Assembly: GCF_030698175.1 (NCBI RefSeq)
Contig: NZ_JAUYNT010000029.1
Span: forward strand, 248,001-312,000
Source: Pseudomonas sp.
Lineage (GTDB): Bacteria > Pseudomonadota > Gammaproteobacteria > Pseudomonadales > Pseudomonadaceae
Length of the DNA: 64,000 nucleotides
Direction of reading: 5' to 3'
Below, piece after piece: positions 10,592 to 19,809 of this stretch. The position numbers were made by a program, and so were the translations under genes. The notes beneath the pieces are model-generated. The model was not told the DNA's origin. It made no database searches and saw only the letters and a program-made list of their open reading frames with translations. The first letter of the stretch is position 1. Every line of letters starts with the position of its first letter.

Positions 10592-10606
10592 ATGTAGTAA
10601 TAACAA
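10592..10606. promoter_or_regulatory. Candidate HexR operator between zwf and hexR
   Basis: The minus strand reads TTGT-TATTACT-ACAT, matching seven of eight half-site bases of the TTGT-N7/8-ACAA pattern described for pseudomonad HexR. It lies in the AT-rich 162-bp gap between the divergent zwf and hexR starts, about 63 bp upstream of the zwf ATG. Assignment rests on pattern match and context. Confidence 0.55.
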
Positions 10607-10691
10607 CAATATTTATGCAATCCACATATTCATCTGGCCGCAACCGGGCACCCTCAGTACGATAGGCACCCCCCCGACCTAAGGACGAGAG

Positions 10692-11561
10692 ATGGACCGC
10701 GTGCGAAATCTTCTGGAGCAGATCCAGAACCGCCTCGAAGAGCTGAGCAAGGCCGAACGCAAGGTTGCCGAAGTGATTCTGCGCGGCCCGCAGGAAGCCA
10801 CCCGCTTCAGCATCGCAGCGTTAGCCCAGGCCGCGCAGGTCAGCGAGCCGACAGTCAATCGCTTCTGCCGCGCATTCGGCGTCAACGGCTACCCAGAACT
10901 GAAGATGCAGCTGGCCCAAAGCCTGGCCAGCGGCGCCGCCTACGTGAGCCGCGCGGTGGAAGCCGACGACGGCCCCGAGGCCTATACCCGCAAAATCTTC
11001 GGCAGTGCCATCACCTCCCTGGACAGCGCCTGCCAGAGCCTCGACCCGCAACTGATCAGCCGCGCCGTCGATCTGCTGATCCAGGCCCGGCAGATCCACT
11101 TCTTCGGCCTCGGCGCCTCGGCCTCGGTGGCCCTGGATGCCCAGCACAAATTCTTTCGCTTCAACCTTGCGGTATCCGCCCATTCCGATGTGCTGATGCA
11201 GCGCATGCTGGCTTCGGTGGCCCACACCGGCGACCTCTTTGTGATCATTTCCTACACCGGCCGCACCCGCGAACTGGTGGAGGTCGCGCGCCTGGCCCGG
11301 CAGAACGGCGCCTCGGTGCTCGGCCTGACCGCCGCCGGCTCGCCCCTGGCCAAAGCCAGCACCCTGAGCCTGGACATCCCACTGCCTGAGGACACCGACA
11401 TCTATATGCCGATGACCTCGCGGATCATTCAGCTCACCGTGCTCGACGTCCTTGCCACCGGGGTGACTCTGCGCCGCGGCGTGGACTTCCAGCCACACCT
11501 GCGCAAGATCAAGGAAAGCCTCAACGCCAGCCGCTACCCGAGCGATGAAGAGCCAGGCTAG
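10692..11561 (+). CDS. hexR: HexR, RpiR-family repressor of hexose catabolism
   Basis: RpiR-type transcription factor; in pseudomonads HexR binds KDPG and releases zwf, edd and gap promoters. The N-terminal helix-turn-helix spans about residues 1-77 (ATRFSIAALAQAAQVSEPTV); a C-terminal SIS sugar-phosphate domain (about 115-255) contains IHFFGLGASASVALDA and ISYTGRTRELVEVA. Length 289 aa is typical. The ATG is preceded by AAGGACGAGAG. It is divergent from zwf with a candidate operator in between. Confidence 0.95.
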   Translation: MDRVRNLLEQIQNRLEELSKAERKVAEVILRGPQEATRFSIAALAQAAQVSEPTVNRFCRAFGVNGYPELKMQLAQSLASGAAYVSRAVEADDGPEAYTRKIFGSAITSLDSACQSLDPQLISRAVDLLIQARQIHFFGLGASASVALDAQHKFFRFNLAVSAHSDVLMQRMLASVAHTGDLFVIISYTGRTRELVEVARLARQNGASVLGLTAAGSPLAKASTLSLDIPLPEDTDIYMPMTSRIIQLTVLDVLATGVTLRRGVDFQPHLRKIKESLNASRYPSDEEPG

Positions 11562-11610
11562 TGCGCTAGACAGCACGCAAAACCCGGCCAAAACACAGTT
11601 TCAAGCCGCC

Positions 11611-12834
11611 TTATTTCCACCAGTACTCAACCTGCACGCCGACGTTGGAACCATGCCGCGCGGTGTCGAAGGCGCCGCTATCGGACAACGCCGAGCCCGC
11701 CGCCAGTTCACTGGCGGCACGCTGCGCCGCCTTGTTCCAGTTGGCATAGGTGTAATACAGGCGCAGCTCTGGACGTGCCCAGAAGCCCGGACCGGCCGGC
11801 GACCAAGTCGGCGCCACGGTGAATTTAGTCAGCTTGCGGGTGCCGCCTGCGGCCTCGACCTGATCGCGACCCAGCTCGCCGACCAGCTTGAACTGATCGG
11901 TGAAGGCATAACTGCTGCGCCCGCCCACCGACAGCCAATTCTGGTCGGCGCCATCGACGCGAGTGTCCTTTTGGTAAACCACCTCGACCTGACCACCGAG
12001 ACGCGGGGTGATCTGCCAATCGAAGAACTCCACCGCACGCCAGCTCTTGGCATTGGCGTCCAGGGTCGGGTCGCCGGTGTAACCCAGGCCCGTACCAGGG
12101 CCCTCGCCATATTGCAGGGCCAGGGTATTAATGCCGCCCAGAAACTCGTCCTGCACATGCTGCGCGGTCACCGCCCAGCCGCTGTGCGCGTCCGTGCTGT
12201 CGGGCTTGTCGATGTAGCTGACGCCCAGTTCCAGTTCGCCGCCGGGGTTGGTCTGGAAGCCGCCGACGTTGAAATCCTGCCGGTTGATATAGGGTTTCTG
12301 GTCGTAGCTGTCCTTGCGCGAGAACACATAGCTGTACTTCAGGTCACCGATCACCATCTCGTCGACACCGAAGCCGGTGGCGCTCTGGTTCCAGTAAAAG
12401 AAGTCGGAGATATGGATGTCGTTGCGCTTGTAGAACCGCCGCCCCGCCCACAACGAGCCACCATTTAAGGCCGGCATCTTGCTCCACTCGGCGTACATCT
12501 GGTTCATCCGCGCGAAGCCGTAGTCGCCGGTGAATTTCGGCGTGTGGCCATACTCGTTGTACAGCTGCGCCATGCCTTCGACGCTGAGTACCGAACCGTC
12601 GTCGAGGGTGAGCAAATCCTGACGCAGATCCAGCTCCATGTACTGCTCGCACTCGTTACCCAAGCGGTACTTCGACTGGGCGCCGGGCAACTGGAAGCAG
12701 CTTTGCGAGCCGCCGTTTTCCGCACTGCCTGCGCCACTGCGCACATAACCCGTGAACTCCACGGCCTGCGCCGTATGAGGTAACACCAGGTAGCCCAGGG
12801 ACAACGCCAGGCCGAGACTCGTTGCTGCTCTCAT
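11611..12834 (-). CDS. LamB-type carbohydrate porin (maltoporin family)
   Basis: Outer-membrane sugar channel. A signal peptide (MRAATSLGLALSLGYLVLPHTAQA) precedes a mature part starting VEFTGYVRSG, followed by the LamB-family segment CFQLPGAQSKYRLGNECE and many amphipathic strands, ending in an aromatic-terminated beta strand VGVQVEYWWK typical of outer-membrane barrels. Length 407 aa fits maltoporins. The ATG at 12832-12834 has AGAGGA upstream; an in-frame TTG 15 bases before is unlikely. It lies 110 bp downstream of the sugar ABC ATPase gene and probably supplies the outer-membrane step for the Gts system. The well-known P. putida gts cluster is associated with OprB-type porins, which this is not. 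Confidence 0.88.
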   Translation of the reverse strand: MRAATSLGLALSLGYLVLPHTAQAVEFTGYVRSGAGSAENGGSQSCFQLPGAQSKYRLGNECEQYMELDLRQDLLTLDDGSVLSVEGMAQLYNEYGHTPKFTGDYGFARMNQMYAEWSKMPALNGGSLWAGRRFYKRNDIHISDFFYWNQSATGFGVDEMVIGDLKYSYVFSRKDSYDQKPYINRQDFNVGGFQTNPGGELELGVSYIDKPDSTDAHSGWAVTAQHVQDEFLGGINTLALQYGEGPGTGLGYTGDPTLDANAKSWRAVEFFDWQITPRLGGQVEVVYQKDTRVDGADQNWLSVGGRSSYAFTDQFKLVGELGRDQVEAAGGTRKLTKFTVAPTWSPAGPGFWARPELRLYYTYANWNKAAQRAASELAAGSALSDSGAFDTARHGSNVGVQVEYWWK

Positions 12835-12944
12835 ATCCAATCCTCTCAATTATTGTTTTTATTTTTTAACCGCTCATGACACAGGGCTCTGGGGCGCGGA
12901 TACGACAGGCACACCCCGAAGCGACTGCTTGTTTGCAACTTCGT

Positions 12945-14102
<1,158 letters not shown>

Positions 14103-14129
14103 TTCATCTCTCCAATATCGTTGAAGCGT

Positions 14130-14191
14130 CGCGAGCGAAGGTCAGGCGAGCCGGATTCCAACGCTGCATGACCGAGCGCAGCAGCTTTCAA
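14130..14191. repeat. Dispersed repeat, family C (divergent copy)
   Basis: Contains GTCGCGAGCGAAGGT at the left and ATGACCGAGCGCAGCAGCTTTCA at the right in interrupted form, resembling the elements at 36915-36962 and 52290-52401 (core CCGAGCGCAGTAGTTTTC). It lies between the gtsD start and the gtsC stop. The copy is diverged, so its boundaries are approximate. Confidence 0.45.
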
Positions 14192-15033
14192 CCTTTGACG
14201 GCGCCGGCGGTTAGGCCGCGCAGGAAGTACTTACCAGCCAGGATGTAAACGACCAGGGTGGGCAGCCCGGCGATCATCGCCGCGGCCATGTCGACGTTGT
14301 ATTGCTTGGCCCCGGTGCTGGTGTTGACCAGGTTATTGAGGGCCACGGTGATCGGCTGGGTGTCGCCACTGGCGAACACCACACCGAAGAGGAAGTCGTT
14401 CCAGACCTGGGTGAACTGCCAGATCAAGCAGACCATGATGATCGGGGTCGACATGGGCAGCAGGATGCGCCCGAAGATGGTGAAGAACCCCGCCCCATCC
14501 AGCCGCGCGGCGCGCACCAGAGCGTCCGGCACGCTGACGTAGTAGTTGCGAAAGAACAGCGTGGTGAAGGCCAGGCCGTAGACCACATGCACCAGCACCA
14601 GGCCGCTGGTGGTATTGGCCAGGCCGAGATGGCCGAGGGTAAAGGACGCCGGCAGCAGCACCACCTGGAACGGCAGGAAGCAGCCAAACAGCAGCAGGCC
14701 GAAGAACAGCTGCGAGCCACGGAAGCGCCACATGGCCAGCACATAGCCGTTCAGCGCACCGACCACGGTGGAGATCAGCACCGCCGGGACGGTGATCTTC
14801 ACTGAGTTCCAGAAGTAGCCGCCGACACTGTCCCAGGCCGTCAGCCAGCCGATGGCGGTAAACACCTCGGGCCAGGACAACAGGTTGCCGCTGCGGATGT
14901 CGTCCGGGCTCTTGAAGCTGGTCAACAGCATGATCAGCAGCGGGATCAGGTAGACCGCGCAGGCTGCCAGCAAGGTGGCGTAGATCGCCAACCGGCTCAG
15001 GCGGATCGGGGATTTGCCGACAAGACTAGTCAT
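14188..15033 (-). CDS. gtsC: Sugar ABC transporter permease (GtsC)
   Basis: Inner-membrane permease of the MalG type, with about six membrane segments and the EAA loop region (DALVRAARLDGAGFFTIFGRILLPM). I chose the ATG at 15031-15033 (281 aa, MTSLVGKSPIRLSRLAIYATLL), which overlaps the end of gtsB by 8 bp and gives family length; longer in-frame extensions lack hydrophobic or conserved character. The stop codon at 14188 follows the typical FLRGLTAGAVKG terminus. Confidence 0.94.
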   Translation of the reverse strand: MTSLVGKSPIRLSRLAIYATLLAACAVYLIPLLIMLLTSFKSPDDIRSGNLLSWPEVFTAIGWLTAWDSVGGYFWNSVKITVPAVLISTVVGALNGYVLAMWRFRGSQLFFGLLLFGCFLPFQVVLLPASFTLGHLGLANTTSGLVLVHVVYGLAFTTLFFRNYYVSVPDALVRAARLDGAGFFTIFGRILLPMSTPIIMVCLIWQFTQVWNDFLFGVVFASGDTQPITVALNNLVNTSTGAKQYNVDMAAAMIAGLPTLVVYILAGKYFLRGLTAGAVKG

Positions 15034-15934
15034 GGCGTTTGCCTCGCAGTTCGGAGTACAGATACGGCACCAGGATCGCCAGCACCGCGCCGAGCATAAG
15101 GATCGCACTGGCGGCGCCGAGGCCCATCTGGCCGCGGGTGAAGGTGTGTGCATACATAAACATCGCCGGCAGATCGGAGGCGTAGCCGGGACCGCCGGCG
15201 GTCATCGAGGCAACCAGGTCGAAGCTCTTGATGGCGATGTGCGAAAGGATCATCAGCGCACTGAAGAACACCGGGCCGAGGCTCGGCAAAACGATACGCA
15301 GGTAGATATTCGGCAAACTGGCGCCATCCACCTGGGCGGCGCGGATGATCGACTGATCGACGCCTCTTAACCCCGCCAAAAACAGCGCCATCACAAAGCC
15401 CGAGGCCTGCCACACGGCGGCGATCACCAGGCAGTAAACCACCCGATCCGGGTCCACCAACCAGTCGAACCGAAAGCCCTCCCAACCCCAGTCGCGGAGC
15501 ATCTTGTCGATACCCAGGCCGGGGTTGAGCAGCCACTTCCAGGCGGTGCCGGTGACGATCATCGACAGCGCCATGGGATAGAGCAAAATGGTGCGGATAA
15601 AGCCTTCACGGCGAATGCGCTGATCCAGCAATACCGCCAGCAGCACGCCGACCACCAGACTGATGCCGATAAACAGGCCACCAAAGACCATCAGGTTCTT
15701 GCTCGCCACCCACCAACGGTCGTTGTCCAGCAGCCGCTCGTACTGCTGCAAGCCGACCCACTGGTAGCTGGGCATAAAGCGCGAACTGGTAAATGACAGC
15801 AGGAAGGTCCAGAGGATGTAGCCGTAGAAGCCAACCAACACGATCAACATGCTCGGCGCCAGCACCAGCTTGGGCAGCCAGCGCTGCAGCGCATCCAGCG
15901 GTGAGACCTTGGTAAACACGACGGTTGAACTCAT
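15026..15934 (-). CDS. gtsB: Sugar ABC transporter permease (GtsB)
   Basis: Inner-membrane permease of the MalF/UgpA type, with about six membrane segments and an EAA loop around RGVDQSIIRAAQVDGASLPNIYLRIVLPSLGPV. Length 302 aa. ATG at 15932-15934. Located between the binding protein gene (154-bp gap containing a strong hairpin) and gtsC, with which it overlaps. Substrate is inferred to be glucose or a glucose-containing sugar from the glucokinase/ED/GltRS neighbourhood. Confidence 0.94.
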   Translation of the reverse strand: MSSTVVFTKVSPLDALQRWLPKLVLAPSMLIVLVGFYGYILWTFLLSFTSSRFMPSYQWVGLQQYERLLDNDRWWVASKNLMVFGGLFIGISLVVGVLLAVLLDQRIRREGFIRTILLYPMALSMIVTGTAWKWLLNPGLGIDKMLRDWGWEGFRFDWLVDPDRVVYCLVIAAVWQASGFVMALFLAGLRGVDQSIIRAAQVDGASLPNIYLRIVLPSLGPVFFSALMILSHIAIKSFDLVASMTAGGPGYASDLPAMFMYAHTFTRGQMGLGAASAILMLGAVLAILVPYLYSELRGKRHD

Positions 15935-16057
15935 AACGGGGCTCCTGGATTGGGCTCATCCCCCACGGCCTGCGGCAAAGAAACCGGGGGCAAGGGCGTT
16001 TTCGGAGTGCACCAATCCCTAGCGCCCGTTCGGGCACCTGAAATCAGCGATAGGGAA

Positions 16058-16079
16058 AGCCGCCGGCAAACCGGCGGCT
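16058..16079 (-). promoter_or_regulatory. Intercistronic hairpin after gtsA
   Basis: Perfect 9-bp inverted repeat AGCCGCCGG-caaa-CCGGCGGCT starting 9 bp beyond the gtsA stop, without a T-run. Such stem-loops after binding-protein genes commonly protect the upstream mRNA and reduce readthrough into permease genes, giving excess binding protein; that role is inferred here. Confidence 0.6.
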
Positions 16080-16088
16080 AGGCGTGCT

Positions 16089-17342
16089 TTACTGGACCGC
16101 CTGGATGGCCGCGGCGAGTTGCTTAGCGGCGCGTTTCGGGTCGGCCTTGGGGTCGTTGAAGAAGTTGGTTACCACATCGAACACCGCGCCCTGCACATAG
16201 CTGGAGGCAGCCATGCCGTGGGCCAAGCTCGGTTGCAAACCACCACTGGCGGCGGCCGCTTTGAAGTCGAGCGAGGACTGCTGGGCGCAGGCATCGAAGG
16301 TGCTCATGTCCACGTCCTGACGCACCGGAATCGAGCCCTTGTTCTGGCTGAATAACTGCTGAAACTCAGGCTCCATGACGGTTCGCGCCAAGTCTTCCTG
16401 GGCCTTGCGGTTCTGCGCATCGCTCAGCTTGAACATAACCAGGGAATCGATGTTGTAAGCGAAGCTGCCCTGGGTGCCAGGGAACGGCAGACACTGGTAA
16501 TCCTTACCGGCGACCTTGCCGGCGGCGGTCCATTCACTCTTGGCCCAGTCGCCCATCACCTGCATCCCGGCCTTGCCATTGATCACCAGGCCCGCCGCGG
16601 TATTCCAGTCGCGACCGGCGGCGTCGGCATCGATATAACCGTGCAGTTTTTGCAGGGCGGCGAACACCTCGACCATCTTCGGCCCGGTCAGAGTGGCCTT
16701 GTCCTGCTCAACGAAGGCTTTGCGATAGCCGTCGGCACCCAGGATGCTGAAGGCCAAGTCTTCGAATATGGTGCCGTCCTGCCAAGGCTGGCCACCGTGG
16801 GCCAGGGGGATGAAACCGGCAGCCTTGAGTTTGTCGGCGGCGACGAAGAATTCATCGAGGGTGGTCGGCGGCGTGGCGCCGGCTTTGGCAAACACCTCGG
16901 GGTTGATCCACAGCCAGTTGACCCGGTGCACATTGACCGGCACCGCCACATAGTCGCCCTCGTACTTCATGATGTTCGCCACCTGCTTGGGCAGCAGGCT
17001 GTCCCATTTCTGCTCGGCCGCAATGGCGTTAAGGTCAGCGAGCAGACCCAGGGCGCCCCACTCTTGGATATCCGGCCCCTTGATCTGCGCGGCGGCAGGC
17101 GGGTTGCCGGAAACCGCACGGGTTTTCAGCACAGTCATGGCCGCTTCACCACCACCACCGGCGACGGCGAAATCCTTCCAGACATGCCCTTTGGCCTCGA
17201 CCAGTTTTTGCAGGGTATCGGCGGCGCGCTTTTCGCCACCGGAGGTCCACCAATGCAGCACTTCGACTTCACCGGCATGAGCACTCAGCGATATCAGGGA
17301 GGCAAGGGAAATTGCAGTTACCAGGCGAGAATAGACATTCAT
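16089..17342 (-). CDS. gtsA: Sugar ABC transporter substrate-binding protein (GtsA)
   Basis: Periplasmic sugar-binding protein. The signal peptide MNVYSRLVTAISLASLISLSAHA is followed by GEVEVLHWWTSGGEKRAADTL, the start typical of Pseudomonas glucose/mannitol-type binding proteins (SBP_bac_1). The 417-aa length and segments AVPVNVHRVNWLWINPEVF and CLPFPGTQGSFAYNIDSLVMF support this. First gene of gtsABCD-porin; the sensor gene gltS lies 170 bp upstream on the same strand. ATG at 17340-17342. Confidence 0.94.
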   Translation of the reverse strand: MNVYSRLVTAISLASLISLSAHAGEVEVLHWWTSGGEKRAADTLQKLVEAKGHVWKDFAVAGGGGEAAMTVLKTRAVSGNPPAAAQIKGPDIQEWGALGLLADLNAIAAEQKWDSLLPKQVANIMKYEGDYVAVPVNVHRVNWLWINPEVFAKAGATPPTTLDEFFVAADKLKAAGFIPLAHGGQPWQDGTIFEDLAFSILGADGYRKAFVEQDKATLTGPKMVEVFAALQKLHGYIDADAAGRDWNTAAGLVINGKAGMQVMGDWAKSEWTAAGKVAGKDYQCLPFPGTQGSFAYNIDSLVMFKLSDAQNRKAQEDLARTVMEPEFQQLFSQNKGSIPVRQDVDMSTFDACAQQSSLDFKAAAASGGLQPSLAHGMAASSYVQGAVFDVVTNFFNDPKADPKRAAKQLAAAIQAVQ

Positions 17343-17484
17343 AGGTAGGTTCCTTTTTTGTTGTTATTCACGGGCAAGTCTGGTGCTTGCGTTGCAGTCG
17401 AGTTTAACCACGGGCGCCGCGGCTGCGGGTAACGAAGGGATGCGCAAAGGTCACGGGCTGGTTACATAAGTGCTAGGGGCTGTT

Positions 17485-17517
17485 CGATGGGTATCGCTGC
17501 GCTCAACCCATCCTACG
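17485..17517. repeat. Family A repeat, half copy overlapping the gltS stop
   Basis: Reads CGATGGGTATCGC then GCTCAACCCATCCTACG, one arm of the repeat seen complete at 893-982. The gltS stop codon TAG (minus strand, 17513-17515) lies inside the repeat terminus GCGTAGGATGGG. Confidence 0.8.
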
Positions 17518-18964
17518 CAAAACGCGGTAACACCAGGGTCACGCGCAGGCCGCCTTCGCGCAGGTTGCGCAAGCTCACTTCGCCGCCGTGGCTGTGAGCG
17601 ATATTGCGCGCAATGCCCAGGCCCAGGCCGTAGCCCTGCTGCTGCCCGGCCAGGCGAAAATGCGGCTCGAACACCTGCTCCAGGCGCTGTTCGGGCACGC
17701 CCGGCCCCTCATCATCGACATGCAGAACGAAGGCACGCGCATCATCTTCGATATGCAGATGGGCCTTTTGCCCATATTTAAGGGCGTTATCGACCAGGTT
17801 GCCGATACAGCGTTTAAGCGCCAACGGTTTGCCTGGATAGGCAGCCTGGATCTGACCATCCAGCGTGACCCGGCCATTCCCAGCCGGTGCCAGATAGGGT
17901 TCAACTACGCAGTTGAGCAGGTAGTTAAGGTCTACTGGCTCGATATTTTCGTGAATGTCGGTGTCCTTGACGCATTGCAGCGCGCCCTTGACCAGCATCT
18001 CCAGCTCGTCGAGGTCACGGCTGAACTTGGCTTGCACGGCTTCGTCTTCGAGCAACTCGACACGCAGCCGCAACCGGGTGATCGGCGTGCGCAAATCATG
18101 GGAAATGGCGCTGAACAACTGGCTGCGCTCACGCAGGTAACGGCCGATGCGCTCGCGCATGCTGTTGAATGCACGGCTGACTTCGACCACTTCGCTGCCG
18201 CCCGCCTCGGTCAGCGGCTCGACCTCGCAACCCAGGGACATTTCCCGCGCCGCCACCGCCAAGCGCTTGAGCGGCCGACTCTGCCAGTGCACCAAAATAC
18301 CGATGAACAGCAGCAAGAAACCGCTGGTGAGGATGATGAACCACAGTTGCTGGGCCGGCAGCCCTTGCTGCTCCAGAGCGGTATAGGGCTCAGGCATCAA
18401 GGAGGCGAGATACAGCCATTGGTTCGGCGCGATCTGGATCTGCGTGACCAACACCGGCGGGTTCAGCGGCTCCAGGCTCAGGGCGTAATGGGCCCAGGAA
18501 CGCGGCAACTCATCGAGCTTCAGCGCGCTATTGAAGATGCGCAGGTCATCCGGGCTGACGAACTGCACCAACAGGTCCAGCTTGCTGCCCAGGTGCTCGC
18601 GCAGGGTGGCGTCCACCGCATCGAGCACCGCGCGTTTGCGCGGGGTTTGCGGCAATACCTGCATGTTCAACGGCTTGTCGTTGAGCGACACGAAAAACCG
18701 TGTGCCGCCCATATTGCGCAACTGGTCGAGAACCATTGGCCGGTAGCCAAGGGGCAGCGAGCGAAAATAGCTGACGCTGGCGGCCATCGACTGCGCCAGG
18801 CTGCGCGAGCTGGTGAGCAGGCCTTGCATCTGGCTGGCGCGCAGTTGCGACACCCAGATCACGCTCGACAAGGTCTGCGCCAGCACCACCACCAATAAGG
18901 TCAACAGCAACATGCGCGCAAGCAGCGAGCGTGGCACCGGCAACAATTTTCGCAGGTTAAACAT
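17513..18964 (-). CDS. gltS: Sensor histidine kinase of the glucose-responsive two-component system (GltS/GtrS)
   Basis: Inner-membrane histidine kinase partner of GltR. Membrane segments lie at about residues 15-37 and 207-226 with a periplasmic sensor loop between, then a HAMP linker (about 228-280), the phosphoacceptor H-box FSAISHDLRTPITRLRLR with His289, N-box NLVDNALKYG, and G-boxes DDEGPGVPE and GYGLGLGIARNIAHSHGG. Length 483 aa. Its start overlaps the end of gltR by 8 bp. In P. aeruginosa and P. putida the orthologous pair controls glucose transport and edd-type genes; the same targets surround it here. Confidence 0.92.
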   Translation of the reverse strand: MFNLRKLLPVPRSLLARMLLLTLLVVVLAQTLSSVIWVSQLRASQMQGLLTSSRSLAQSMAASVSYFRSLPLGYRPMVLDQLRNMGGTRFFVSLNDKPLNMQVLPQTPRKRAVLDAVDATLREHLGSKLDLLVQFVSPDDLRIFNSALKLDELPRSWAHYALSLEPLNPPVLVTQIQIAPNQWLYLASLMPEPYTALEQQGLPAQQLWFIILTSGFLLLFIGILVHWQSRPLKRLAVAAREMSLGCEVEPLTEAGGSEVVEVSRAFNSMRERIGRYLRERSQLFSAISHDLRTPITRLRLRVELLEDEAVQAKFSRDLDELEMLVKGALQCVKDTDIHENIEPVDLNYLLNCVVEPYLAPAGNGRVTLDGQIQAAYPGKPLALKRCIGNLVDNALKYGQKAHLHIEDDARAFVLHVDDEGPGVPEQRLEQVFEPHFRLAGQQQGYGLGLGIARNIAHSHGGEVSLRNLREGGLRVTLVLPRFA

Positions 18965-19685
18965 GGCTACAGGGCGTCACCGCCGCCGCCAACTGGTAAC
19001 CGCTGCCGCGCACCGTACGGATCAAGCGCGCCGGCTTGTCGGTGTCGCGCAGGCGCTGGCGCAGACGGCTGACCGCCATATCGACGATGCGCTCCAGCGG
19101 CATCAGCTCACGACCACGGGTGGCATTGCCGATGGTGTCGCGGTCGAGGATCTGCTGCGGGTGATCGAGAAACAACTTGAGCAAAGCGAAGTCGGCGCCG
19201 GAGAGCAACACCTCTTCACCGTCGCAGTGGAACAGGCGATGGCTGACCATATCCAGGCGCCAGTCGTCGAAGGCCCACACCTCGCTGCCACGCTCCTGAC
19301 TGAAATGCGCGCGGCGCAGCAGGGCCTTGATTCGCGCCAGCAACTCGCGCGGACTGAAGGGCTTGCCAAGGTAATCGTCGGCACCCAACTCCAGACCGAT
19401 AACCCGGTCGGCCTCATCCGAACTGGCGGTGAGCATGATGATTGGCATTTGGGCGAAACGCTGATGCTCGCGCACCCAACGACAGAGGCTGAAGCCATCT
19501 TCGTCAGGCAGCATCACATCGAGAATCACCAGGTCGGCCACCTCGGCGCTGAGGCTCTGGCGAAAGCCTGCGCCATCGCCGACGGTGCGCACCTGAAAAC
19601 CGGCACGGCTCAGGTAGGTCTGCAGCAGTTCGCGAGTTTCCTGGTCATCATCGACCAGCAGTATCGATTTTCCGGGCTGGCTCAC
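18957..19685 (-). CDS. gltR: Response regulator GltR (OmpR family)
   Basis: DNA-binding response regulator. The receiver domain begins SILLVDDDQETRELLQ; the acceptor aspartate is Asp56 in LVILDVMLPDEDGF, followed by the conserved LTAS and LGKPF lysine. The winged-helix domain covers about residues 140-240 (REELMPLERIVDMAVSRLRQ-like region and VRGSGYQLA). I chose the GTG at 19683-19685 because AAGGA lies 9 bases upstream and because the longer in-frame extension runs through a dispersed repeat. 242 aa. Operon gltR-gltS; glk and edd lie upstream on the same strand. Confidence 0.92.
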   Translation of the reverse strand: MSQPGKSILLVDDDQETRELLQTYLSRAGFQVRTVGDGAGFRQSLSAEVADLVILDVMLPDEDGFSLCRWVREHQRFAQMPIIMLTASSDEADRVIGLELGADDYLGKPFSPRELLARIKALLRRAHFSQERGSEVWAFDDWRLDMVSHRLFHCDGEEVLLSGADFALLKLFLDHPQQILDRDTIGNATRGRELMPLERIVDMAVSRLRQRLRDTDKPARLIRTVRGSGYQLAAAVTPCSHV

Positions 19686-19735
19686 ATCTGCCGTCCTTTG
19701 ACGTTCTGATAGAAATCTCGAGCAAGAACCAACTT

Positions 19736-19809
19736 TGTAGGATGGGTTGAGCTGCGCGATACCCATCAATCCTGAGCGATGGGTATCGCTATGCTCCACC
19801 CATCCTACG
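19736..19809. repeat. Family A repeat overlapping the 3-prime end of glk
   Basis: A 74-bp inverted repeat (TGTAGGATGGGTTGAGC and a right arm ending CCACCCATCCTACG). Read on the minus strand, it encodes the last residues of glucokinase (RRMGGA) and its TAG stop, so the repeat forms the glk C-terminus. Confidence 0.85.
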
